From Papilionanthe hookeriana x Papilionanthe teres (Eukaryota > Streptophyta > Magnoliopsida > Asparagales > Orchidaceae): a stretch of 64,000 nucleotides of DNA. The stretch is taken from NCBI GenBank assembly GCA_022702705.1, contig CM040421.1, positions 67,450,121 to 67,514,120 on the forward strand, given 5' to 3'. The translations under genes and the position numbers were made by a program. The notes below the pieces were generated by a model that ran no database searches, was not told the DNA's origin, and saw only the letters and a program-made list of their open reading frames with translations. Below are positions 49,267-61,290 of the stretch, in pieces. Position 1 is the stretch's first letter, and every line of letters starts with the position of its first letter.

Positions 49267-50983
49267 TGATCCGACTCAAAATTACATAGGGTTTTATATC
49301 AAATTTTTATTAATATTTTAATGATATTATGCTTTAATGAAAGGTATTTATTATATTTTAGTTGCAGGTACAACAAAATGTGTTTATGAAGAAAAAGAGT
49401 TAAAAAGGAGCAAAAATGAGCCAAAAAGAGCAAAGAAGCTAATTATGGCGCCTAGGCACCAGACACAGCAGATTATTTCTAGAGATTTCTTGATGGTTAT
49501 TGGATGGTTATTGATGCTTTTAAACCAATCTAGAAGCCTCTAGACATTTTCTCACATGTTATAAACCAAATGCAAGGAAAATAGACGCGAGAGAGCAGTT
49601 ATTAAACGAAGAGGTGCGACCCAAATGTGAAGAGGTATGTCCATTCGCGCAGTGATCCAGGCGCCTAGGCGCCACCGTTAAATTCTAGAACATTTAATGA
49701 ATGTGGACGAATTTTGAAGAGGTGCCTTAAGCAACCCTCGATCATTTCTGGAGATCATTAAATAAAGGACCATTTCTACAGCAAAGGGGGTGCAAAAGTG
49801 TTTGCTTAGTGTGTGTGGAGTGTACAAAGTGTGTTAGAGTGAGTGGGTAGTAGAATTAATTAAGAGTGTTAAATGTTTTCTTCTTTATTTTAGTGAGTGT
49901 TTAGTGTGAGTTGAAGGGTCAAAGTCCTGTTAGAGTCTGTGGAGTCAGAGAAACTTCAAATGATTGCTTGGATTACATTCCAGATAAGTATTTATATCTT
50001 ATTTCTTAAGTTTAGTGCTTTGGATTTAAGTTTTATGAATATGATTTGTGGTGTAATTTCTATGCTTTCTGAGTAGTTTTTTTTTCTTTCTCCCTACGAA
50101 TATGAAATGAATTAATAATAGATTTAAATCAGATTTGAGAACTTAATTTCTTTTCTAAAAAAAAAATTGTGATGATACTATACTTAATCTTAATTTACTT
50201 TATAAATTGGTCTCTTGCATTGTTAAAAACTGTGGAGAATTCTTATGACCTAACCGTGGGCTAAGCAATTCTTAACTTGTATGTATCACATTTCTCTTAA
50301 AATGGAGGTGCAAATAAATATGGAGATAATATTTAATGGGCGTAGAATTGATTATATTTTTAGTGTGATAGGCTAAATTCAATTAATTTGGTTTTATAAA
50401 GGAGGTGACGGGTAACTAGTAGGCCAGACCATATGCAACCATTCGGGGGGGGGGGAACCTAGTAGTGAGAGTCTAGAAATTCGTCTCTTTCTACTAATAA
50501 TACATCCTAATCCAATCTTTAAAAACTAGCTAATGTTCTTTATGACCTAGATCAAAGGGTAAAGGATACATATGCTCCTATTTGTCACAATACCATATTT
50601 ATAATTTCTCAACTAATTTTATTTGCTTATTAATCATGGAATATTTTGTGTGGGGAAAGAATCTTTGTTTATTGTTTTATCAATTGCCAATTTTAGTATT
50701 CTGCCTAATTTAAATATTTTGCATATTTTAATTAGTTTTAAAATTAAAAATATTTTAAATATTAATTTTTTTTCTTTAACTAAATTAATCCTCATGGGAT
50801 CGATATCTGGGGTTTTAAAAAGAAAACTCTATATTACTTGAAATGATATGTATACTTGCGTAGTACCCCTAGTACGCGATTTATATTTTATTATCAAAAC
50901 TTTAATCTTTAATTATAGTACATTAGACGCTTAATTAGATTTGGGTTCAAGTTTGGCCATATTAATAAGCTAATTTACTTACG
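49267..50983 (+). repeat. 5' LTR of Athila B
   Basis: Starts TGATCCGACT, and similarity to the 3' LTR ends at CTTACG/CTTACA. It contains palindrome copies at 49445-49460 and 49658-49673, a G-run (11 G) at 50445-50455, and a PBS-like TCAAGTTTGGCC about 30 bases before its end. The TATA candidate of the 3' LTR is altered here. Confidence 0.88.
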
Positions 50984-51517
50984 TAAGTGATGAAAGCGAT
51001 TTTGAAGAAACAGAAGTAAGAGAAATTCATTACATTAATGAAATTTGGGAAATATTAGATACTTCTAAAAGTAATGAATTCAAACCATCTATTGAAAAAG
51101 CTCCTGAATTGGAATTAAAAGAATTACCATCTCATTTGAAATATGTCTATTTAGGGAATTCTTTAACTTTACCTGTTATTATATCTTCTGAATTGACTGC
51201 TAATCAAGAAGTTAAACTGCTTGAAGTATTAAGAGAATATAAAAAAGCTTTTGGATGGACTATAGCAGATATTAAAGGAATCAGTCCTTCAATTTGTATG
51301 CACAGAATATTACTAGAAGCTGACTGTAAACCCAGAATTGATCCACGAAGAGATTAAATCCAATTATGAAAGAAGTTGTTAAGAAGGAAATGCTTAAATG
51401 GCTGGATGCTGGTATTATATATCCAACATCAGCTAGTCCTTGGGTAAGTCCTATTCAATATGTTCCAAAGAAAGGAGGAGTAACTGTTGTTAAAAAAGAG
51501 AATAATGAATTAATACC
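50984..51517 (+). pseudogene. Athila B protease-RT linker and RT start
   Basis: Coding sense begins a few bases after the LTR (SDESDFEETEVREIHYINEI). It continues with LKYVYLGNSLTLPVIISSEL and KAFGWTIADIKGISPS, matching the same region of A. A small indel gives a stop at about 51356, then WVSPIQYVPKKGG and NNELIP, after which solo LTR D interrupts the frame. There is no PBS and no gag. Confidence 0.85.
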
Positions 51518-53113
51518 TGATGCACCAAAAATATATGCTGTTTTGCTATATAATTTTATTCATTTTTTGTGATATTGCACTTTAAAAAAGGTATTTTTCA
51601 TGATTTAATGCAAGTATGATGATTTTAGGTGATTGGAGTGAAAAGAAGTGAAAAGGAATGAATTTGGAGCAAAAAGAAGCAAAAAGGAGGAAAACAGATT
51701 CTGGGTCCGCCGGCGCCATTTTTTCTAGAGCTCTACAATAAATTCAACGATAGAGCATCGTCGGTGCCTAATGTCGGTGGATTTCAAATTTGAATAGTTT
51801 TGGTGACTTTTGAAGGGATGCCTATGGAAACTCTTGGGATTTCGTTCCTAACTTATAAGTAACTGTTTTTGGACAAAAATTAGTGTGTGTCCTGTTTATT
51901 CTAGAGAGTCTAGAGTGTTTTGAGTGTTAGGACTTAGGAGAGAAGAGTGTAGAAGTGACAATTTGAGAGGGATTCTTCTCGAAGGAATGAAGGAGAAGGC
52001 GTAAAGTGAGAGATTGCTTCTTCCTTTTTATTCTAAAGAGGGAATTGAGTGTTGCAAATAAGCTAGAAAAGGATTTAAATGAACTTCAAGAGAATTTCAT
52101 TGGGGAAGAGAAAGAGATAAGTTGTATTTTCTTTTATTGTGTCTTCTCTATGAATTTTGAGTAGTCTCCTTTGTCTTTCTTCTTGCATAGAGATGTGATG
52201 ATGTGTTGATGTGAATTTGAAGTGTTTTTAAAGTATTGAAGAAATTATGATGGTTTTTCATTTCGAACTTAATTTACTTTTCTATCTGGCCAATTGAATT
52301 GTTAAAATATGTTGTTGAACATTAACTCTGAAAGGATTTAGTGTCTTACAACAACAATGAAGAACCCATTCAATTTCCATGGATGAATTGTGTAGTTCAT
52401 GGGAATTGAGTGCAAATAAATAAGGAAATGTGTTTTGATGGACATCAAATTGGAGGTTTCAGAGTGACAGTCGAGATCCCCAATTTGGTCCTAAGATTAG
52501 TAACTAAACTCGAAGGTTAGCTTTTAGGTGAAGGGTGAGTGGGAGCTCCGTAGTGACAGTCGGTATCCTCTCAGCCTAGCATTTATATTTAGTAACTAAA
52601 CTTAAGATATCCTAATGTTCTTTTTATGCTTGGAAGAGGGGGTACTCTTTTAAGGGTAAATAAATAATTATGCTCCTATTTGGCACGATACCATAGATAA
52701 TCATTCCATATCATCCACACATCATATTCTCGTTGCAATAGGAAATATACTTTTCTTATATATCAAAACCTTTCAAATATATAGCTTGGTGTGTGTCTGT
52801 TAGTTAATTCTGTTTTAAAGAAATTAGAAGTAATTGTAGTTTGCTTAATTGTTACTGTTTTCTGCATCTTGGTAGTAGAAGTAAATATCAAACTTTAATC
52901 GCAATTTGAGTATTGGAATTCAGTATTACATTATCAATAGTGAGATTCACTCCTTCCATGTGGGATCGATAATTAGGACTCCATTAGAGCCCTGTATTAC
53001 CTGATACGATATGTATACTTGCGTTGAATGCGTGGACTTTACAAAATCATTATAAAAATATATATATATTTAAGTTCATAAGTTCTTGCAACATTAAAGT
53101 CCGACCTGCATCA
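51518..53113 (+). mobile_element. Solo LTR D inserted in the RT of B
   Basis: The 1,596-bp insert begins TGATGC and ends GCATCA. ATACC at 51513-51517 is repeated at 53114-53118. Removing it restores the RT reading (NELIP then TRQVTG). It has LTR landmarks shared with the other Athila LTRs: a TTGCACTTTAAA block, GTGCAAATAAATA, GGGATCGATAAT, TGTATACTTGCGT, and a TATA-like CTTATAAG at 51852. Both PBS and PPT are absent, so it is a solo LTR left by LTR recombination. Confidence 0.9.
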
Positions 53114-54300
53114 ATACCTACTAGACAAGTTACTGGTTGGCAGGTTTGTATTGATTATAGAAAATTAAATGATGCCACCATGAAAGATCATTTTCCTTTT
53201 CCATTCTTAGATCAAATGCTGGATAGATTAGTGGGACATTCTTATTTTTGTTTTCTGGATGTATATTCTTGATATCATCAAATACATATTGCTCCTGAAG
53301 ATCAAGAAAATACTACATTTACAAGTCCATATAGAACTTTTGCTTTCCGAAGAATGTCTTTTAGATTATACAATGCACCTGCTTCTTTTCAAAGGTGTAT
53401 GATGGCTATTTTTTGTGACTTAATTGAAAAAGGAATTGAAATTTTTATGGATGATTTCTCGGTATTTAAAACTACTTTTGATTCTTGCTTATACAATTTA
53501 TCAAAAGTGTTGAAACGCTGTCAAGAAACAAATCTAGTTCTGGATTGGGAGAAGTGTCAATTTATCGTCACAGAAGGAATTGTACTTGGTCATAAGGTTT
53601 CTAAAAATGGTATGGAAGTTGATCAAGCAAAAATTCAAGTTATTGCTGGATTACAACCTCCAACTTCCGTTACAGGTATAAGAAGTTTTCTTGGACATGC
53701 TGGATTTTATAGGAGATATATTAAAGATTTTTATAAGATTATGAAACCTCTATGCCATTTTTTAGAAAAAGATACTAAATTCAAATTTAATGAAATTTGC
53801 CTAAAAGCAGTTAACTTGTTAAAAGAAAAATTAATTACTGCACCTATCATTATTGCACCTAATTGGGAAAAACAATTTGAATTAATGTGTGATGCAAGTG
53901 ATTATGCTATTGAGGCTTCTTTAGGACAACAGTATGATAAGATGTTTAAAGTTATATATTATGCCAGTAAAACTCTTAATGAAGCTCACTCTAATTACAC
54001 CACTACTGAAAAATAGTTATTGGCCATAGTATATGCTTTTGACAAATTTTGATAATATTTACTTAAAAATAAATGTATAGTACATATTGATCACTCTGCT
54101 ATTAAAAATCTAATGAATAAGAAAGAAGCTAAACAAGATTGATTAGATGAATTCTTCTATTGCAAGAATTTGACTTCCAAATAGTTGATAGAAAAGGGTC
54201 TGATAATCAAATTGCTGATCATTTATCTAGAATTGAAAATAATGGAATGAATGATAAGGATGAAATAAACGAATATTTTCCTGATGAACAACTTTATACT
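53114..54300 (+). pseudogene. Athila B RT and RNase H
   Basis: RT resumes with RQVTGWQVCIDYRKLNDAT. FCFLDVYS is followed by a TGA at about 53271, then the palm with NAPASFQRCMMAIF and IFMDDFSVF. FLGHAGFYRRYIKDF marks the thumb. RNase H shows FELMCDASDYAIE. A TAG at 54014-54016 stands right before LLAIVYAF, the same codon position as the TAA in element [13 protein letters not shown] follows at about 54.2 kb. Confidence 0.88.
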
Positions 54301-55541
54301 ATTTCTATTGGATTAATCCCATGGTATACTGATATAATTTATTATTTAGCTAGTAACATTATGCCATATGGATTAGATAAGTATCAGAAAAAGAAATTCT
54401 TACATGATGTTAAATTTTATTTTTACGATAATCTCTATCTGTTTAAACAATGTAAGGATTCTATTATACAAAGATGTGTTCCTTATGAAGAAACTTTTGA
54501 GATTATTTAAAAATTCCACAACTCTGAATTTGGTGGACATTTTGGAATTGATAAAATTGCTTTCAAAATTTTACAATCTGGAATTTATTGGCCTACATTA
54601 TTCAGAGATGTTAACAATTTTGTTAAATCTTGTGATCGATGTCAACGCATAGGCAATAACTCTAGAAGAAATGAAATGTCACTAAATTTCACTCTAGAAG
54701 TGGAAATTTTTGATGTCTGGGGTTTAGATTTTATGGGACCGTTTGTGCCTTCTTCAAGAAAAATTTATATTTTATTAGCTGTTGATTATTTTTCGAAATG
54801 GATTGAAGCGGTTTCTTTACCTCAATGTGATGTTAAAAGTGTGGAAAAATTTTAACTAAAAATATTTTCACTAGATTTGGAATGCCATGGATAATCATCA
54901 TGGATGGGGGAAGTCACTTTAAGAATTTTCTATATCAGCAGATTAGCGAGCAAATTTGGATTCAAACATAAAATTTCAACAACCTATCATCCCCAAACTA
55001 GTGGATTAGCAGAAATATCAAATCGAGAGATTAAAAGAATTTTAGAAAAAATGGTTAATCCAAAATGAACTAATTGGGCTGATAGACTTGATGATGCGTT
55101 ATGGGCTTATAGAACTGCTTATAAACTCCTATTGGAATGTCACCTTATAGGCTCATTTATGGAAAACCTTGTCATTTGCCTGTTGAACTGGAACATAAAG
55201 CTTATTGGGCAATTAAAGAGTTTAATTATAATCTAAGAGATGCTGGAGATAAAAGATTATTACAATTAAATGAACTGGATGAGATGAGAAATGATTCTTA
55301 TGAAAGTGCTCGAATTTATAAAGAGAAAATGAAGATTATGCCTGATAAAAGAATATTAAGAAAGAATTTTGAGCCTGGACAACAAGTGTTACTATACAAT
55401 TCAAGATTAAAATTGTTTCCAGGGAAATTAAAATCCAAATGGATAGGGTCGTATGAGGTTGAAAAAGTTTACTCTTATGGAGCTGTGGATATTAAAGATT
55501 TAAAAACTGATTTAGTAATTAAAGTAAACAGACATAGATAG
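54301..55541 (+). pseudogene. Athila B integrase
   Basis: The zinc region reads GGHFGIDKIAFK and CDRCQRIGN (about 54.53-54.65 kb), just after a TAA at 54508. The core starts at [15 protein letters not shown] frame change at about 54.85 kb precedes the second Asp segment (IIIMDGG-like). The catalytic Glu is in [12 protein letters not shown]. The C-terminal part is intact from 55137 ([20 protein letters not shown]) to 55541. Confidence 0.85.
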
Positions 55542-56026
55542 AAGCCCTATTATGAAGAAAGTTTGTCATCTTTTAAAGATGTGCTTATTTTAACCTAATT
55601 GGAGTAAAATGAAAAATATGTCGAGCTGACAACATTAAACAAAATGTTTTATGGGAGGCAACCCATAGTATGATTTTATTTCGAGTTTGATTGTGTGTTG
55701 TATGTGACTACACTTAGTTACATATCTTAGATCTACCTTTTTAAACCTTAATTGAGTTTGGAACTTAGGAGAATTAGACAAATGGCGAACATGTGCCAAA
55801 GCGTCAGAACTGGCGCCTAAGCGCCAGATACCTGTGATCCTGGCGCCTAAGAGGCCAAATTGGCGCCTAGGCACCACAGTTTCTAGAACGTGTAAAAACC
55901 GCCCCAAAACAGTTTTTACACTTTCTAATCTATTTAAACCTTCATACCTTCGTTCCAAAACTTCAAGCCATCAAAATTTTCGACTGAAACATTCCATTAG
56001 AGATAGAAAGAGTTTCAATTGCTTCC
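55542..56026 (+). promoter_or_regulatory. Post-pol hairpin, palindrome array and TATA-like site before ORFx of B
   Basis: TTTATGGGAGGCAACCCAT lies at 55648-55666. Palindromes TGGCGCCTAAGCGCCA (55811), TGGCGCCTAAGAGGCCA (55841) and TGGCGCCTAGGCACCA (55861) follow. A TATA-like CTATTTAAACC lies at about 55929. The ORFx remnant starts at 56027. The layout mirrors A with a different palindrome. Confidence 0.65.
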
Positions 56027-56401
56027 ATGGAGAGATTAAACATTGGAATCAATGGGAAGGAGAAGTTTGTGCACAATGATTCACAAACTTATTTTAATGG
56101 CTATCTAGCCACGGCTTTAGAAAAGGTATGCAATCAACTTGAGAAGATTGAAGAGGAATTAATTCTATTTAGAGGGAGATTGCATGAGATGTTCCACCAA
56201 ATAGAGCATATTGAATGGCAAATGAAAGTTCAATCAGATCATGTGGCATGCTTTAAAGATTACCAGGTATCTATGTACGTTAAGAATAAATGGATTGATG
56301 AAAAGACGGCTTCAGAATTTCCTCGAGTCCCTTTCTTCCTTTCCTTTATTCGTAGCGAATTACCTTGCGATACTAATGAAGGTTTTGATATTAATTCATG
56401 A
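56027..56401 (+). pseudogene. ORFx tail of Athila B (124 codons)
   Basis: An open frame starting MERLNIGINGKEK. The part ALEKVCNQLEKIEEELILFR is a probable coiled coil. The C-terminus has HIEWQMKV and ASEFPRVPFFLSF, which match the tail of ORFx in A (HIDRRMKEHF and SEFPFVPFYN). The large N-terminal domain seen in A is missing, so this is a shortened ORFx. It is open over its full length, so it might still be made. Confidence 0.6.
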
Positions 56402-57149
56402 AATTAAGGAGAAATAGGTGGAGAGATTGATTGTAATTGTTAAGTGTTGTGATTTCATAGTGTTTTATGTGAAAATGTTTATGAGTGTTTATGTGTTTGT
56501 GAGATATGAGTGTTTGTTGTTAATGTTTATTTTCTGTATTTTTTGAGCCTTATGTTGAAAATCTGGAATGAATGAAATGAAGAAAAGTTTGGATTGTTAT
56601 TTGTTTGATATTTGGAATGTAATCATTTGGAACCTTTTGGATTTTATTTGAATATTATTTTCTGGAGGATGTATGATGAAGATTATCAGTTGGTTTTAGA
56701 CTTAAAGATGTTAAAATCACCTAAATTAAAAAATATAAAAATTAAAAATTTTTTCGGAATATTTGGTGATTCTGTCGCCTAAGCGTCGGTTCACCTGTAA
56801 CGATTTTCAACCTTTAAAACCGACCCAACGCCATTATCACGCCTAAGCTTCATCTTCTTCACCCATTTTCGCGAAAACCAGATCTAGGGTGCCATTTTGA
56901 GCAAGATTTGAAGGGTTTCAATGCATTTTAACTTCGGATTTGAACTTCTCGAGGTTAGATTTACGTTTTAAGTTAATTTTTACCATGGATTTTTCTACTT
57001 TTGCAAAGTGCCGAAATTTTGGAGAAGAAAAAATTTTGATTTTTAGAAGAGAAATCCATGCATTTAAGTTTGATTTAGTGAGGTGAGCTTTTATGTAGTG
57101 TGATTTTATATTTTTGAGATTTATTTGAAATTATTTAAAAATTTTAGGA
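56402..57149 (+). promoter_or_regulatory. Region before ORFy of B: palindrome remnants and leader intron candidate
   Basis: Weak palindromes occur at 56773-56788 (GTCGCCTAAGCGTCGG) and about 56838-56863. A TTTAAAACC lies at about 56813. A leader resembling that of A follows (TTTTCGCGAAAACCA versus TTTTCGCAAAAACCA). The candidate intron spans 56954-57147 (donor GAG/GTTAGA, acceptor AAATTTTAG), two bases before the ATG at 57150. Confidence 0.5.
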
Positions 57150-58294
57150 ATGACACCTAAATCAAAGTGGGGTAAGGAGCAAAGTGAATTTGCTCAAATA
57201 AGGTTTACGAGTGCGAGTGCGCAAGTTCGTTACAACGAATTTTCTACCGTTCGCAAATTCATAGTTGAAAGAAGTTTTTATCATCCTGATGGTTCGATCA
57301 AGCATGTTATTGTTGCCAAACAATGGGAGCAGTTCTGCTACTTTTCTGCTGTGGCGACCATTTCTTTAGTTTGGGAGTTCTATGCTAATTTTTCCGAAAC
57401 AACTGAATTTGAAGTTTATGTGAGGGGGACAACAGTTGAATTCACTCCAGAAGTGATTAACATATTTTATGGCTTGCCTCCAGTGACAGACTGCTTCTAT
57501 GATACTTTTACTCATTCTAAGAGAGAGCTCGATGAGATTCTTGCTTATTTGACTGATGAAAGTGGAGCCTGGACAAACAATAAATGGGTAAATTTCTCCT
57601 CTTCAGTGCTTAATGCTACTTCTAAAGCCTAGCATTATTTTATTTCTGCTCGTCTCCTTCCATCAAACCACTTGAGTGAGGTGACGAAAGAGAGAGCTAT
57701 TCTGAACTATTGCATTCAAGAAATGAAGCCAATAGATGTGGGAGCCATTATTTATGATGCAATTAGCACTTCTACTAGAGGAAGTGTTATTTCTGGTTTA
57801 GGCTTTTCGGCCTCATTTTCTTGATTTGTAAGAATGCTGGTGTTTCTTATTCCATTTCTGAAGAGCAGCTTAAGCCACTAAAGCCAATAGGAAAATCTCA
57901 CGTTGATATTTATGGGAAAACTAAGAGTCAGAGTACTGGTGCATATCCTTCTTCTGTGCCTTCAACTTCTGCTTCTATGCCATCTACTTCTACATCTGAG
58001 CCTCCACCTGATGTGCAGAACACTGTTTGTCAGAGATATTTGGAGCATCAAAGTGATCTATTCTTGATGAATTGCAGAATAGATGAGATGGATAGCAAAT
58101 TTAATCATGTATCAGACTATTTACAGAGGAAGAGTGACTATGATGGGCAGTATAATGAAACATTGGTAAAATTTTTGAAGGGTGATAGGAATATTGACTT
58201 TCCTACATGTCCTAAATTCACCCCATGGATCAACCCCAGAAATTCGTTTCCTGATGATTCTTCTAATGATGAGGAGGCGACTGAGGATGATTAG
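57150..58294 (+). pseudogene. ORFy of Athila B (best preserved env-position ORF)
   Basis: Starts MTPKSKWGKEQSEFAQIRFT. It has KQWEQFCYFSAVATISLVWE, EFYANFSE, VYVRGTTVEFTPEVINIFYG and ILAYLTDESGAWTNN. A TAG at 57630 stands where A has W (KAWHYF). One frameshift near 57.82 kb follows. The last part is a serine/threonine/proline-rich linker (SSVPSTSASMPSTSTSEPPP), then a helical tail NCRIDEMDSKFNHVSDYLQ and an acidic end (SNDEEATEDD). Only two lesions separate it from an open frame of about 380 codons. Family PF20167-like from memory, function unknown. Confidence 0.72.
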
Positions 58295-59541
58295 AATTTA
58301 TATTTGCTTTGCTTCGCTGATGTGCTTGTTATGTGTGTTTATTACTTTTCATGTTTTATTGTACTAATTGAGAACTTGTAGTAACTCTATTTTATGTTTT
58401 ATGTTATTAGATTGCTTAGACTTAGTCTTTTTTCATGCTCTCGTTGTTTTTCATTTAACACATTTGTTTTTCAGGTGTTACTTATTTAGCTACTCTTTTA
58501 TATATCTATTCCTGCTTATATTAGCACTGTTTTAAATACCTTTAAATATTATACCTTTTCTTCCTGCTTAGTTTCAAATTTCATAGTAAAAAATATTAAA
58601 CTTTATGGAGGAGTAAAATGAACTTAAATCTAAATTTTACTTGTCCTTAGTAAACAATATTTTTAAAATTAATAACATAACCTATGGAATAAAAGTTAAT
58701 TTAAGATGGATATACTATTGTTTTCATGAATTTTAATAATAAACTTATAAAAGTATTTTTAAATAATAAAGGATAATTCTATAATTATAATTATTTAATA
58801 AAAATGTGTTAGAATTTTGATTCAAATATCTAAATTAAAAATGTTGTATTTTTGAAAGTATTAAGAAATCTAGATGTTTACTTAAAAAGATGGAATTGAA
58901 ACTCTATGAAAAGTACTTTTACTAAACACATATTCATTAAGTGAAAAATGTGTTAAGTATTTAAATATAAGTTAAGGATAGTGAAGTTAAAAATCATTAA
59001 CAGGTTATCCAGATATAGTAATCCTCACTTAAAAAAAAAGAAAAAAATAAAAGAAAAAGGTTTGAAAACAATCCCTGAAAAAGAAAAGAAAAATATATAG
59101 GATTGGAAAGCAATCCAAAATATGAAAAGAAAAAAAAGTGAGGAGAAGCTTGAGGAAAAGCCTGAATAAAAAATTGGCTTCATTTGAATTATCTTATAGG
59201 AAGAGACCTAATGCAAATTTTTACTTAGAGTCTTATGTATAAGCATCTTTACCAGTAGAGTTATCATGAAAATCTTTTCCTGTAAATTATCTACATGTTC
59301 TTAATATGACAAAGTGCATTTATTTTTGAAATAGATAGAAGAATAAAATTCTTAACACTTGCATATTAAATATTTAACATATTTTGGTTTTAGCCTAAGT
59401 TATTTAAAAAGCTTTTTAAGTTTCATTATATTATTTATAAAACAAAAAACATAGAAGTCTTAAAGAAATTTTTCTCCATAGATTATATTTTTAGTAGTAA
59501 AAGGTTACTTGAGGACAAGTAACGTTTAAGTTAGGGGGAAT
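58295..59541 (+). other. 3' UTR and PPT of Athila B
   Basis: AT-rich and without a gene. The conserved hairpin lies at 59023-59143 with a long purine loop, then GAAGCTTGAGGA as in A. GAGGACAAGTAACGTTTAAG and the PPT TTAGGGGGAAT lie just before the LTR. Confidence 0.65.
59023..59143 (+). other. 3' UTR hairpin of B
   Basis: CCTCACTT at 59023-59030 pairs with AAGTGAGG at 59136-59143. The ~105-nt loop is purine-rich and contains a small direct repeat (GAAAAACAATCC / GGAAAGCAATCC type). Confidence 0.6.
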
Positions 59542-61290
59542 TGATCCTCCTTAAAATTACATAGAATTTTATATCAAATTTTTATTAATATTTTAAGGAT
59601 ATTATGCTCTAATGAAAGGTATTTGTTATATTTTGATTGTAGGTACAAAAAATGTGTTTATGAAGAAAAAGAGTTATAAAGGAGCATAAATGAGCCAAAA
59701 AGAGCAAAGACGCTGATTATGGTGCCTAGGCTCCAAATCCGGCGCCTAGGTGCCAGACACAACAGATTATTTCTAGAGATTTCTTGACGGTTATTGGATG
59801 GTTATTGATGCTTTCAAACCAATCTAGAAGCCTCTGGATAATTTCCCACATGTTATAAACCAAATGCAAGGAAAGTAGACGCAGGAGAGCAGTTATTAAA
59901 CGAAGAGGTGCGACCCAAATGTGAAGGGGTGCGTCCATTCGCGCAGTGATCTTGGCGCTTAGGCTCCAGAACTGGCACCTAGGCGCCACCGTTAAATTCT
60001 AGAACATTAAATGAATGTTGAAGAATTTTGAAGATGTATCTTAAGCAACCCTTGGCCATTTCTGGAGATCTATAAATAGAGGACCATTTCTAGAGCAAAA
60101 GGGGTGCAAAGTGTGTGCTAAGTGTGTGTAGAGTGTACAAAGTGTGTTAGAGTGAGTGAGTAGTAGAATTAATTAAGAGTGTTAAGTGTCTTCTTCTTTA
60201 TTTTAGTGAGTGCTTAGTGTGAATTGAAGAGTCAAAGTCCTGTTAGAGTCCGTGGAGTCGGAGAAACTTCAAAGGATTGCTTGGATTACATTCAAGATAA
60301 GTATTTATATCTTGTTTCTTAAGTTTACTGCTTTGGATTTAAGTTTTATGAATATGATTTGTGGTGTAATTTCTATGCTTTCTGAGTAGTTTTCTTTTCT
60401 TTCTCCCTATGAATATGAAATGAATTAATAACAGATTTAAATCAGATTTGAGAACTTAATTTCTTTTGTAAAAAAATTGTGATTATACTATACCTAATCT
60501 TAATTTACTATACAAATTTGCCTCTTGTATTGTTAAAAAATGTGGAGAATTCTTAAGACCTGACTGTGGGCTAAGCAATTCTTATCTTGTATGTATCACA
60601 TTTCTCTTAAAATGGAGGTGCAAATAAATAGGGAGATAATGTTTAATGGGAGTAGAATTGATTATATTTTTAGTGTGACAGGATAAATTCAATCAATTTG
60701 GTTTTAGAAAAGAGGTGACGGGTCACTAGTAGGCTAGACCATAGGCAACCATTCAGGGGGGAACCTAGTAGTGAGAGTCTAGAAATTTGTCCCTTTCTAC
60801 GAATAATACATCCTAATCCAATCTTTAAAAACTAGCTAATGCTCTTTATGACCTGGACCAAAGGGTAAAGGATCTATATGATCCTATTTGTCACAATACC
60901 ACATTTATAAGTTCTCAACTAATTTTATTTGCTTATTAATCATGGAATATTTCGTATGGGAAAGAGTCTTTGTTTATTGTTTTATCACTTGCCAATTTTA
61001 GTATTCTGCCTAATATAAGTATTTTACATATTTTAATTAATTTTCAAATTTAAAAGATTTAAATATTATTTTTCTTTTTTAAACTAAATTAATCCTCGCA
61101 GGATCGATATCTGGGGTTTTAAAAAGAAAACTCTATATTTTTTGAAACGATACGTATACTTGTGTAGTACCTCTAGTGTGCGATTTATACTTTATTATCA
61201 AAACTTTATTCTTTAATTATCATACATTAGTTGTTTAATCAAATTTAGGATCAAGTTTGGACCATAATTTAATAAGCTAATTTACTTACA
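59542..61290 (+). repeat. 3' LTR of Athila B
   Basis: Starts TGATCCTCCT. Palindromes occur in two pairs: 59720 and 59740, and 59953 and 59973 (about 20-21 bp within each pair). A clear TATA candidate CTATAAATAGA lies at 60070, about 80 bp after the last palindrome. The end CTTACA is at 61290. Confidence 0.88.

Larger units (their letters stand above)
49267..61290 (+). mobile_element. Athila element B, internally deleted and carrying a solo LTR
   Basis: LTRs at 49267-50983 and 59542-61290 both start TGATCC. The 5' LTR is followed directly by the protease-RT linker, so PBS, gag and protease are gone. RT, RNase H, integrase, ORFx tail and ORFy follow. RT is interrupted at 51518-53113 by solo LTR D. 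I could not find a clear 5-bp TSD (GCAGG on the left, TAATT on the right). Confidence 0.88.
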
